DNA of 64,000 nt. It comes from Rapana venosa (lineage: Eukaryota > Mollusca > Gastropoda > Neogastropoda > Muricidae). A program made the position numbers and the translations under genes. The stretch spans positions 1,411,086 to 1,475,085 of the forward strand of contig CM054162.1 in NCBI GenBank assembly GCA_028751875.1, written 5' to 3'. Shown here in pieces: positions 56,525-64,000 of this stretch (position 1 is its first letter; the number at the start of each line of letters is the position of its first letter). The notes below the pieces were generated by a model, which had not been told where the DNA came from, ran no database searches, and saw only the letters and a list, made by a program, of their open reading frames with translations.

Positions 56525-56628
56525 TTACACACACACGAACGCAAGCACATACGCACGCAAGCACACACACACACACGCACGCAAGCACACACACACACAC
56601 GCGCGCGCGCACGGTCGGACGGACAGCC

Positions 56629-56690
<62 letters not shown>

Positions 56691-56740
56691 AGATAGAGTG
56701 ATACAGACAGACAGACAGACAGACAGAGAGATAGTCAAAT
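56525..56740. repeat. CA, GATA and CAGA compound microsatellites
   Basis: CA-rich segment with CGCA variants (56,527-56,612), a GATA tract (56,627-56,692) and a CAGA tract (56,703-56,728). Confidence 0.95.
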
Positions 56741-57040
56741 ATCAACAACCAAATCAATACCCAGTGACATTTCACAGATAGGAAAAACCTAGTGCTAGCA
56801 ATATGTCTGAATTAGTCTGGGGGACCTTGAGCTGACTTCTGCAGCAGTACTGGAGCTTCATTAGCAAAGCCTCAGAGTGCTATCACTGTTTTTAGGTAAT
56901 TAGTAGTGCTGGGGATAAATTGTCTCAGATTAAGAACTGCTCTCCTCGCTTAGTGTTCTCGTTGATTGAAATACCCAGAGGCAATGAGGCAAAGCAATGC
57001 TACAGTGCTATTATTTGTTTTATTTATTTTATTCTTTTAT
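56741..57040. other. Unique spacer, nothing recognised
   Basis: No supported feature. Confidence 0.35.
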
Positions 57041-57043
57041 GTC

Positions 57044-57362
57044 GAGGATAATGGAATAAAATGTATATGCTTCTTTACTTCTAGTCCCGTGTGTATGCTG
57101 TTTTGCAAATTCTGTCATCTGTTCCCACTGGCACACAATGGCCTACTCTTCCGAAAAGCGGAACCGGATTTAACGTGTGCGCAAGATGTTCTGCGTGCTT
57201 TTGCACACGGGACCTCGGTTAACAGTATCATCCGAAGGACTTTCGGGTAGAGTGGAGTCTTCACTGATGTTAACTCCAGGGGAAAATATCCCCTTGAACG
57301 GGAATCGAACCCGAATCGTCAGATAGCGAGCGCCATGTTCTGACAACTAGGCCATCATCCCG
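57044..57362 (-). mobile_element. Full-length family A SINE, minus strand
   Basis: The whole element is present from tail (GATAATGGAATAAAATGTAT) to head. On the minus strand the A box is GGCCTAGTTGTCAG (about 57,340-57,353) and the B box GGGTTCGATTCCCG lies at about 57,298-57,311. The body has CCGAAGGACTTTCGGG, GCACACGGGACCTCGG and CCTACTCTTCCGAAAAGCGG. It serves as the reference for the corrupted copy at 43,505-43,725. Confidence 0.92.
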
Positions 57363-57465
57363 TCAAAACATCATGAGCTGTCCCTGGCAACAAGGAGGCA
57401 GTGTATGAGTCCCGTTTAGGTAAAGTCCGCTGCTCCAGGACTTCGATTTGTTTGTTTTACAAGAT
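57363..57465. other. Short spacer
   Basis: Unique sequence between the SINE and the next tail fragment. Confidence 0.3.
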
Positions 57466-57537
57466 TTAGCGCTATATATATATTCCATATAGTAGTAGTA
57501 GCAGCAGCAGTAGTAGTAGTAGTAGTAGTAGTAGTTT
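57450..57537 (+). mobile_element. LINE-type 3' tail with GTA/GCA repeat
   Basis: GATTTGTTTGTTTTACAAGA, TTTAGCGCTATATATATATT and CCATATAGTAGTAGTAGCAG match the LINE tail, with the usual ATT repeat replaced by AGT/AGC triplets. Confidence 0.7.
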
Positions 57538-58024
57538 GTGAGTATGACACTGTCTGCCCCTTGCATATGACTGTTCTCTCATTTTTAAAATGCCTGGTGC
57601 TGTTTTTGTAATATTTTGTAATTCGTGTTCTTCCATCTTTATTTGTCCATTTCTGGTGAGAGTTATTGCTTATAATGTCAAATTGTTTATTACAAAAATC
57701 AACATTATTTCATTTGATCTTCATTTATATACCTAGTGTGATATCAGATTAAGATATAAGCCTTAACACACAACACTTATTTTCATCCTGGTCATGTTGC
57801 TGCTGGGGTATACAATTCCAGTTTCCTAGTTCTGGTCTTCGCATTTTTGATGAAAGGCAAACAATACGAATAAAGGCCCGACTAGTGTTTGGATGCTCTT
57901 AGATTTTTCCATATAGTGCAAAAAAGATGGCTGTATGGAGATAACAATAACAATCTAGTTACGCATTGATATCGAAGACATTGATTCAGAAGTATCGCCA
58001 GTCTTGTGTTGTTACCAAATGAAA
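57538..58024. other. AT-rich spacer, nothing recognised
   Basis: No supported feature. Confidence 0.35.
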
Positions 58025-58029
58025 TATGT

Positions 58030-58112
58030 TTCTGTAAGCATCATCTATTCACTTCCTTCAACATATACAAAACTCTGCCGCTCGCCTAGTCCTCAGAAAG
58101 AAATCACAAACT
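58030..58112 (+). mobile_element. Short CR1/L2-like LINE fragment
   Basis: Reads ASSI.SLPSTYTKLCRSPS in one frame and, with a shift, the [11 protein letters not shown] segment (AACTCTGCCGCTCGCCTAGT, CCTCAGAAAGAAA). Only about 80 bp is present, followed directly by the RTE remnant region. Confidence 0.7.
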
Positions 58113-58172
58113 TGTCTTAAATTAAGCATTTGGATTCTGAAGAGGCTCCTGATATTGATGTTACAATAGCAA

Positions 58173-58552
58173 GATGAGCTGCTTTCGCAAACTTCTTGGT
58201 ATCTCAAACTGAGATGACAAAACTAACGAAGAAGTCAAAACCAGGACTGAAAATGCCATTGGGCCATATAAAGAACTCCTGACTTCAGTGGGAAAAAACA
58301 GCCCGCAAACTGAGGTGGTACGGGCACGTCACACGAACATTTGGACTGGCCAAGACTGTCCTACAGGGAACAGTAGAAGGAGGGAGACGAAGAGGCAGAC
58401 AGAGAAAACAATGGGAAGACACCATAAGAGAGTGGACTGGCCTGGAGTGGAACGACTTGCTACGGAAAGCTGAAAACCACGATGAATGGAGGAAGCTGGT
58501 TGCAAGCTCATCAGTGGCGCCGCAACACTCTACTAGCCAAGAAGATAAGTGA
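58173..58552 (+). pseudogene. RTE-like LINE ORF, C-terminal end with natural stop
   Basis: The first part reads MSCFRKLLGISN then, after a stop, DDKTNEEVKTRTENAIGPY and KELLTS. A shift near an A run (58,293-58,298) moves the frame, and 58,307-58,549 then reads 81 open codons: KLRWYGHVTRTFGLAKTVL, QGTVEGGRRRGRQRKQWEDT, IREWTGLEWNDLLRKAENHD and EWRKLVASSSVAPQ, ending in a TGA at 58,550-58,552. This is the conserved C-terminal end of RTE-type proteins. It is better preserved than 10,065-10,320. RT and endonuclease parts are missing. Confidence 0.9.
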
Positions 58553-58898
58553 AGGTGAATGTGATATTCAGAACAACCTTATCATACACTCCTGTTCCAA
58601 TAGCTGGACCTAACAGCAACATTGATATCTATTTCCGTTTGTCTACACGAGACCTGCAGTTCCACTGACACTCATTCTGGGCACGACCTGTAAAGAGAGT
58701 TTGGAAAAGAAGTGACCGATCTCTGAAGGTGTAGAATGTATTTTATTGGTCTCTAGTTACCCTCAAGCTGCAGTTTTGATGTAAGTAAGCCCTTTACATA
58801 ACATCACAGTTCTCAATAATGACTTGTTCTGTAAGACGTTTTTATATAATTTTGAAAAGCACATGTGTGGTTATAAACAGAAAGAACACAGAATTAGG

Positions 58899-58900
<2 letters not shown>
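58553..58900. other. Spacer, possibly RTE 3' flank
   Basis: Unique AT-moderate sequence with no supported feature. Confidence 0.35.
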
Positions 58901-58902
<2 letters not shown>

Positions 58903-58936
<34 letters not shown>

Positions 58937-59013
58937 GCACACACACACACATGCACACACACACATAAATATATATATATATATAATATATATTATAATA
59001 TTATATTATATAT
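58903..59013. repeat. CA and TA microsatellites
   Basis: CA tract with GCAC and ATGC variants (58,903-58,965), then a TA-rich tract. Confidence 0.95.
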
Positions 59014-59019
59014 ATATCC

Positions 59020-59430
59020 ACCGTCCACCGTTAGCTGTCGCTCTTTCTCTGTTTCTGGTCCATCGATCTGGAATGACCTCCCTCTCTCTTCGCCAAAAGC
59101 CTTACTTATGACGCTTTTAAATCCGGCCTCAATACACATTTATTTCAAATCTAAATGCTTCCCTTCTTGCTTCATTTCAGTTTTGTCCCTTCCCTCAACA
59201 GCCCAAACCCCATCACCCTTCTGGAGTGTACAACATTTATGTGTGTGCGTGAGTGTGCATGTGTGTGCGTGCGTACGTGCGAGCGTGTGTGTATACATTT
59301 GAATTTGTAAAAAACACAATAACCTATTAATTGTAATTGGCTGCATGTAAATAGGTAGTATGAATGAAAGCACTTTGATCTTTTTTCTGCAAGATAAAGT
59401 GCTATATAAATTCCATTTATTATTATTATG
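59020..59430 (+). mobile_element. CR1/L2-like LINE 3' end with complete tail
   Basis: The end of the ORF reads, across shifts, the SGPSIWNDLPLSLRQKPYL region (GGTCCATCGATCTGGAATGA at 59,058-59,077) and TLLNPASIHIYFKSKCFPS. The 3'UTR follows with GTGTGC-rich sequence, TAACCTATTAATTGTAATTG, GAATGAAAGCACTTTGATC and the tail AGTGCTATATAAATTCCATT with TATTATTATT. It is the cleanest example of the family's 3' end in the window. Confidence 0.9.
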
Positions 59431-59605
59431 TCTGTGTGTATGTATATATGTATGTGTGTGTGGGGAGGGGGGGCAGGCTGTGGAGGAAGCTGGTCTGGTG
59501 TGGTCAGGTCCTGTCCTGCAGTTCTCCTCTCTGCCCACCACTGTGGTTCAGGGCACTGACACATGAGGGAGGAAGACGGTACAGCAGACAGTCAGTGACT
59601 GGATA
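59431..59605. other. Short spacer with GT-rich start
   Basis: GTATGTATATATGTATGTG tract followed by a G run and unique sequence. Confidence 0.35.
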
Positions 59606-59607
59606 CA

Positions 59608-59772
59608 GGGTGGGGGACCCTGTAGCGGAGTACATAGAGCCGTTCCTCTTCAAATCCACAGGTCTGCACAGGCATGGGTTCCAATCTCAGCGGCGTCTGG
59701 TGCAGTACGTGGAAGGGATTTTGACGATCTCTCAGATCAGTTCAAGTGCAGACCTGCAAGTGCCTTAAATAA
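59608..59772 (+). mobile_element. tRNA-derived SINE (family C)
   Basis: A box TGTAGCGGAGTA (59,621-59,632), B box GGGTTCCAATC (59,676-59,686), then TCAGCGGCGTCTGGTGCAGT, GATCTCTCAGATCAGTTCA and TGCAGACCTGCAAGTGCCTT. The best-preserved copy of the family found at 4,981 and 43,203. Confidence 0.85.
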
Positions 59773-59788
59773 ATTCATGTACATATAA

Positions 59789-60070
59789 AAAGGTAGAGGT
59801 GTTCTATAATGTATGTGGTTTTAGGGGAGCGAGGCATCAGAGACCCCAGCTTCTCAAGAGGCCAGCATATTGAGGGCGGCACCCATCTCCTCTCCCTCGC
59901 TGCTTTACCTAAAGAGGGCAGGTACTCATTGACAGCTGGGTGAACTGGGGAATTGTACTGAAGCCAAAGCGCGGAAACGGTCACCTATCCAAGTAGTAAC
60001 TATATCCGATGCTGCTTAACGTTAGATTGGGGAAAGCGAATGCTCTAACCACTGAGTTATCTAATCTCCC
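59789..60070 (-). mobile_element. 5S-type SINE, minus strand, best 5S match
   Basis: On the minus strand it starts at 60,070 with a TTAGATAACTCAGTGGTTAG (A box). The 5S-like part reads GTTAAGCAGCATCGG and AGTTACTACTTGGATAGGTG ACC; over the 45 nt of box A to box C I count 34 matches with the 5S sequence I know, without gaps. The body has GTACCTGCCCTCTTTAGGTA and GGAGATGGGTGCCGCCCTCA, and the end is CACCTCTACCTTTTTA. It converges tail-to-tail with the family C SINE at 59,608-59,772. Confidence 0.9.
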
Positions 60071-60111
60071 ATGCACATATAGTACATAAAATCAAAAAAC
60101 GCAGGTCAACG

Positions 60112-60345
60112 TTCTCGTAATTCCTGTCAGCGTTCAGTGGCTACAGAAACAAGAACATACCCAACGTACATCCCCGAAGTCGGAATGGGGCTACCCTCAT
60201 GACGGGCAAACACGTTGGCACAGGCAACATCTCCCCATGAATGTGTGAACTTCAGAGCTCTAGGCCTAGCCGAGGAACGAGAGACATGGATAAGGAACAT
60301 CCCGTTCTGGACCAGCCTTACCATGGTGTGTTGCTGCCAAAGGCT
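60112..60345. repeat. Repeat D, putative
   Basis: Clean copy of the sequence resembled by 43,740-43,835. It begins with AGCGTTCAGTGGCTACAGAA and continues with CATCCCCGAAGTCGGAATGG and CTACCCTCATGACGGG. No promoter or ORF is seen. Confidence 0.4.
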
Positions 60346-60347
60346 GA

Positions 60348-60399
60348 AAACAAACAGACAGACAGACAGACAGACAGAGAGGCAGACAGGCAGACAGGC

Positions 60400-60432
<33 letters not shown>

Positions 60433-60672
60433 GGCAGACAGACAGACAGGCAGACAGACAGACAGACAGACAGACAGGCAAACAAACAGGCAGACAGGCA
60501 GACAGACAGACAGGCATGCAGGCAGGCAATCAGGCAGGCAGGCAGGCAGAGAGACAGACAGACAGACCGACCGACAGACAGGCAGGTAGACAGGCAGGCA
60601 GGCAGATAGGCAGGCAGGGAGGCAGGCAGACAGAAAGACAGACATATATACATACAGACAGACAGACAGACC
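60348..60672. repeat. CAGA/CAGG tetranucleotide array
   Basis: GACAGACA and GGCAGGCA units intermixed, with a GACCGACC block near 60,565. Arg/Gln/Thr/Asp and Cys/Leu/Ser-rich open frames across it are artefacts. Confidence 0.96.
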
Positions 60673-60790
60673 CGCCTGGACAAAACTGTCCACCAGCATG
60701 TCTCTCCTGTCCTTCCCACCACCATGTTGGTCAGAGGAGAGCTGATGCTGATAGGTTGTCTGTGCTCCTTGGTCTACCACCTCCTTCCTG

Positions 60791-62425
60791 CGTCACGTCA
60801 GACCTGAACAGTACTAGTGTGTGCGTCACGTCAGACCTGAACAGTACTAGTGTGTGCGTTACGTCAGATCTGAACAGTACTAGTGTGTGCGTTACGTCAG
60901 ACCTGAACAGTACTAGTGTGTGCATTACGTCAGATCTGAACAGTACTAGTGTGTGCGTTACGTCAGATCTGAACAGTACTAGGGTGTGCGTTACGTCAGA
61001 TCTGAACAGTACTAGTGTGTGCGTTACGTCAGATCTGAGCAGTACTAGTGTGTGCGTTACGTCAGATCTGAACAGTACTAGTGTGTGCGTCACGTCAGAT
61101 CTGAACAGTACTAGTGTGTGCGTTACGTCAGATCTGAACAGTACTAGTGTGTGCGTTACGTCATAATTGAACACTATTAGCGTATGTGTTACATCATAAT
61201 TGAACATTATTAGTGTATGTGTTACGTCATAATTGAACACTATTAGTGTATGTGTTACATCATAATTGAACACTATTAGTGTATGTGTTACATCATAATT
61301 GAATACTACTAGTGTATGTTTTACATCATAATTGAATACTACTAGTGTATGTTTTACATCATAATTGAATACTACTAGTGTATGTTTTACATCATAATTG
61401 AATACTACTAGTGTATGCGTTACATCAGAATTGAATAGTACTAGTGTATGTTACATCAGAATTGAATAGTACTAGTGTATGTTACATCAGAATTGAACAG
61501 TACTAGTGTATGTTACATCAGAATTGAACAGTACTAGTGTATGTTACATCAGAATTGAATAGTACTAGTGTATGTTACATCAGAATTGAACAGTACTAGT
61601 GTATGTTACATCAGAATTGAACAGTTATAGTTATGTTACATCAGAATTGAATAGTACTAGTTATGTTACATCAGAATTGAACAGTACTAGTGTATGTTAC
61701 ATCAGAATTTGAACAGTACTAGGTATGTTACATCAGAATGAAACAGTACTCAGTGTATGTTACATCAGAATTGAACAGTACTAGTGTATGTTACATCAGA
61801 ATTGAACAGTACTAGTGTATGTTACATCAGAATTGAACAGTACTAGTGTATGTTACATCAGAATTGAATAGTACTAGTGTATGTTACATCAGAATTGAAC
61901 AGTACTAGTGTATGTTACATCAGAATTGAACAGTACTAGTGTATGTTACATCAGAATTGAACAGTACTAGTGTATGTTACATCAGAATTGAACAGTACTA
62001 GTGTATGTTACATCAGAATTGAACAGTACTAGTGTATGTTACATCAGAATTGAACAGTACTAGTGTATGTTACATCAGAATTGAACAGTACTAGTGTATG
62101 TTACATCAGAATTGAACAGTACTAGTGTATGTTACATCAGAATTGAACAGTACTAGTGTATGTTACATCAGAATTGAACAGTACTAGTGTATGTTACATC
62201 AGAATTGAACAGTACTAGTGAATGCTTTACGTCAGGCCTCAACAGTACTAGTGTATGTGTTACATTAGAATTGAATATTACTAGTGTATGTGTTACATCA
62301 GAATTGAATACTACTAGTGTATGCGTTACATCCGAATTGAACAGTACTAGTGTGTGTGTAAGATCAGAATTTAACAGTCCTAGAGTATGCATGACACCAG
62401 AATTGAACAAAAGTAGTGTATGCTA
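60791..62425. repeat. Satellite with 33-bp and 31-bp unit zones
   Basis: About 51 tandem units. Zone 1 (60,791-61,160): 33-bp units with ACGTCAGATCTGAACAGTAC and TAGTGTGTGCGTT. Zone 2 (61,161-61,450): 33-bp units with ACATCATAATTGAATACTAC. Zone 3 (about 61,451-62,220): 31-bp units with ACATCAGAATTGAACAGTAC and TAGTGTATGTT, lacking the two bases before TTACATC. Zone 4 (62,221-62,425): divergent 33-bp-like units. Because 33 is a multiple of three and the unit lacks stops in two frames, zone 1 is open on both strands (VTSDLNSTSVC repeated on plus, THTLVLFRSDV on minus); this is a by-product. Confidence 0.97.
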
Positions 62426-62720
62426 TTAAACAAAGCTTTGGTGTAGAATAAAAAAGTATTTCTTCCACTGTCCAATTATGTGCCCAGTAAACAATATTCT
62501 CGCAATCGAAATAAGTACAATAGCTCTCGTCGTTCTAAAAGCCTGCCAGGATACTAGTTAGTTTGGTAGAGAAGCGATAGTTTTACCATACATCGGTTTG
62601 TCTGGCAGGAAAACAGCCCATTACCCATCGCTGTGTTAGGATCTGAAAGGAGGAAAATCTATCTTTGCTGGGCCGGCTCTTTAGACCGTGATGGGGGTAT
62701 TGACGTGAAGACAAGCTGAA
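62426..62720. other. Unique spacer, nothing recognised
   Basis: No supported feature. Confidence 0.35.
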
Positions 62721-62723
62721 CAC

Positions 62724-62742
62724 ATACACACACACACAACAC

Positions 62743-62777
<35 letters not shown>

Positions 62778-62855
62778 CACACACAGAAACACACACACAC
62801 CCACAAAACCACACCACCACACACAAACACACAAACACCACACACACACACACAC

Positions 62856-62901
<46 letters not shown>

Positions 62902-62938
62902 CACACACACACAACACACACACACACACAACACACCA
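62724..62938. repeat. CA-rich microsatellite array
   Basis: CA repeats with AAACAC and CCAC interruptions over 200 bp. Confidence 0.95.
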
Positions 62939-63837
62939 CACCTCTCCTCTCTCTTACCCCCCCCCCCTCTGCCTCGTTAGTGGGGCTGGTCAGACCTCTG
63001 TTGCCCAGGGCACAGCTAGAAGCTGGTCCGGACAGAATGTCTACATGGTGTTTGCAGAAACGATGAGCCACCTTTATCTGGCTCTGAGTTTACTTTGTCT
63101 TCTTCTTCATTCTGTTTGCCTGCGTCTTTTGAAGGTGTTGATACATAGTGTTGTACAACACAGTCCACCTCTATAGGTTCTTTTTATTCATGATATTTAC
63201 CATGCTGGCAAAAGATATGTTTGATGTATAATTAACAACCAAAAATTGGTTAGCAATCCATTCGTCTGTATAACCATCGGATTATGGTATTGAATAATAT
63301 TTCTTCTTCGTCGTCGTAAAACGCTCAGATAGCTACTGTTGCTGTCTGTCATATGAGCAAAGCTGCGCTGTGCTGCCATCAAGCGCCTGACAAATCAGAC
63401 CTAGCGCTTCCTACTTAGGCGTGGGAGAAACTTGTTATCCATAAAGTCTTTCTGTAAAAAAGCAGGAGAATGGACCAAGAAGGCAGAAAACAGACAAGAA
63501 TGAGGCGACAGGAAGAAAAGGAGCATAACAGAAACAAACAGAGGTATAGACAAGATGGAGTTCCAAGCACAACATGTTTAGAACAGGTGGATGTTCTTTA
63601 TACCAACGGCCAGCGGCATCTCCACTGTGAAAGGAGAAAAAAACAATATTTGAGGATTGAAAATACTTTTTTTCCAATTCTTCTTGAAGCAAGTTTGGTA
63701 GGGAGAGAAGTGGGGGCAATGCTGTGGTTTGTACTAATGGTTAACTGGCTCCTGATTCACAATGTTTTAGAACTCGTGATGTGGTTATGTTGTTTCAGAC
63801 AAATCATATTACTTTGGGGTTTTTTCTCTTTCCTATC
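62939..63837. other. Unique sequence, no gene recognised
   Basis: AT-moderate and clean. A plus-strand open frame of 136 codons (63,470-63,880) begins MDQEGRKQTRMRRQEEKEHN and ends in hydrophobic sequence that runs into the family R repeat. No family is recognised and I do not call it a gene. Confidence 0.35.
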
Positions 63838-64000
63838 TATCTTCTTTCCCCGTGGGGATGCCAGAAACATGTCAGAATGAACAGCAATCCTATCTTCTGA
63901 AAACTATGTGCTAAGCATTCCTCCATTTCTCTGGTCCCTCTCTTTGTTTCTGCCCTGTTTCTGTTCCTCCTGTCCCCTCCTTGTCTATTGTCTGCCTTCT
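63838..64000 (+). repeat. Unclassified interspersed repeat (family R), copy 3, cut by window edge
   Basis: CTTTCCCCGTGGGGATGCC, a TGTCAGAATGAACAGCAAT block, CTTCTGAAAAC and GTCCCTCTCTTTGTTTCTGC follow the order of the left part of 24,875-25,235. The rest lies beyond the window. Confidence 0.65.

Noticed and set aside
60127..60780. 217-codon Cys/Leu/Ser-rich frame on the minus strand
   Set aside because: Most of it is a CAGA/CAGG tetranucleotide array. The non-repetitive ends show no family signature.
60516..61273. Long open frames on both strands with an 11-residue repeat (VTSDLNSTSVC on plus, THTLVLFRSDV on minus)
   Set aside because: They are a by-product of 33-bp satellite units whose length is a multiple of three and which lack stops in those frames. 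The frames end where the unit becomes 31 bp, and the flanks are microsatellite.
60791..62425. CRISPR array
   Set aside because: Regular repeats are present, but units are directly adjacent without unique spacers, and the DNA is eukaryotic.
63470..63880. 136-codon plus-strand frame as a gene
   Set aside because: No known motif. The C-terminal part overlaps the start of a dispersed repeat and is a random hydrophobic stretch from T-rich DNA.

Overview
The window is repeat-dense, intron-scale eukaryotic DNA with no intact host gene that I can support. The content suggests an invertebrate, most likely a lophotrochozoan and perhaps a gastropod mollusc: many long microsatellites (CA, CT, AAT, GATA, CAGA), non-LTR retrotransposon debris of two kinds (CR1/L2-like and RTE-like), and several SINE families with Pol III promoters. 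The taxon is inference only; no marker gene is present.

Layout. 1-3,035 is the first copy of a segmental duplication whose second copy lies at 16,323-19,375; the first 2,097 bp of the two are identical at a constant offset of 16,322, microsatellite length included. 3,036-11,270 is low-complexity sequence (TTC-, CT- and TCTG-rich tracts) with a tRNA-derived SINE head followed by a 33-bp-arm palindrome (4,981-5,181), an RTE C-terminal remnant and a head-variant SINE. 11,275-14,420 is a decayed, near full-length RTE-like LINE with readable endonuclease and reverse transcriptase motifs. 15,062-15,358 and 20,075-20,370 are two copies of a SINE that joins a tRNA-like 5' end to a 5S-rRNA-like internal promoter; four more copies lie at 30.5, 40.3, 54.3 and 59.8 kb.

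From about 22.3 to 48.6 kb the sequence changes character. All four homopolymers are over-abundant, including long G and C runs, and known repeats are present but corrupted by homopolymer-biased changes. This looks like poor consensus quality, so absence of genes there is uninformative. Within it, at least five minisatellites and several SINE copies are still readable.

48.6-64 kb is clean again and packed with repeats: an inverted arrangement of CR1/L2-like 3' ends flanked by matching 57-58-bp inverted repeats, a CR1/L2-like fragment with reverse transcriptase motifs A, B and C in one open frame (50.7-51.4 kb), more LINE and SINE copies, large GATA/GACA and CAGA tracts, and a 1.6-kb satellite (60,791-62,425) that switches between 33-bp and 31-bp repeat units.

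The elements relate to each other as parasites and hosts of retrotransposition: the LINE 3' tails and the SINE tails end in the same sort of AAT-type microsatellite. No cooperating set of host genes is visible.
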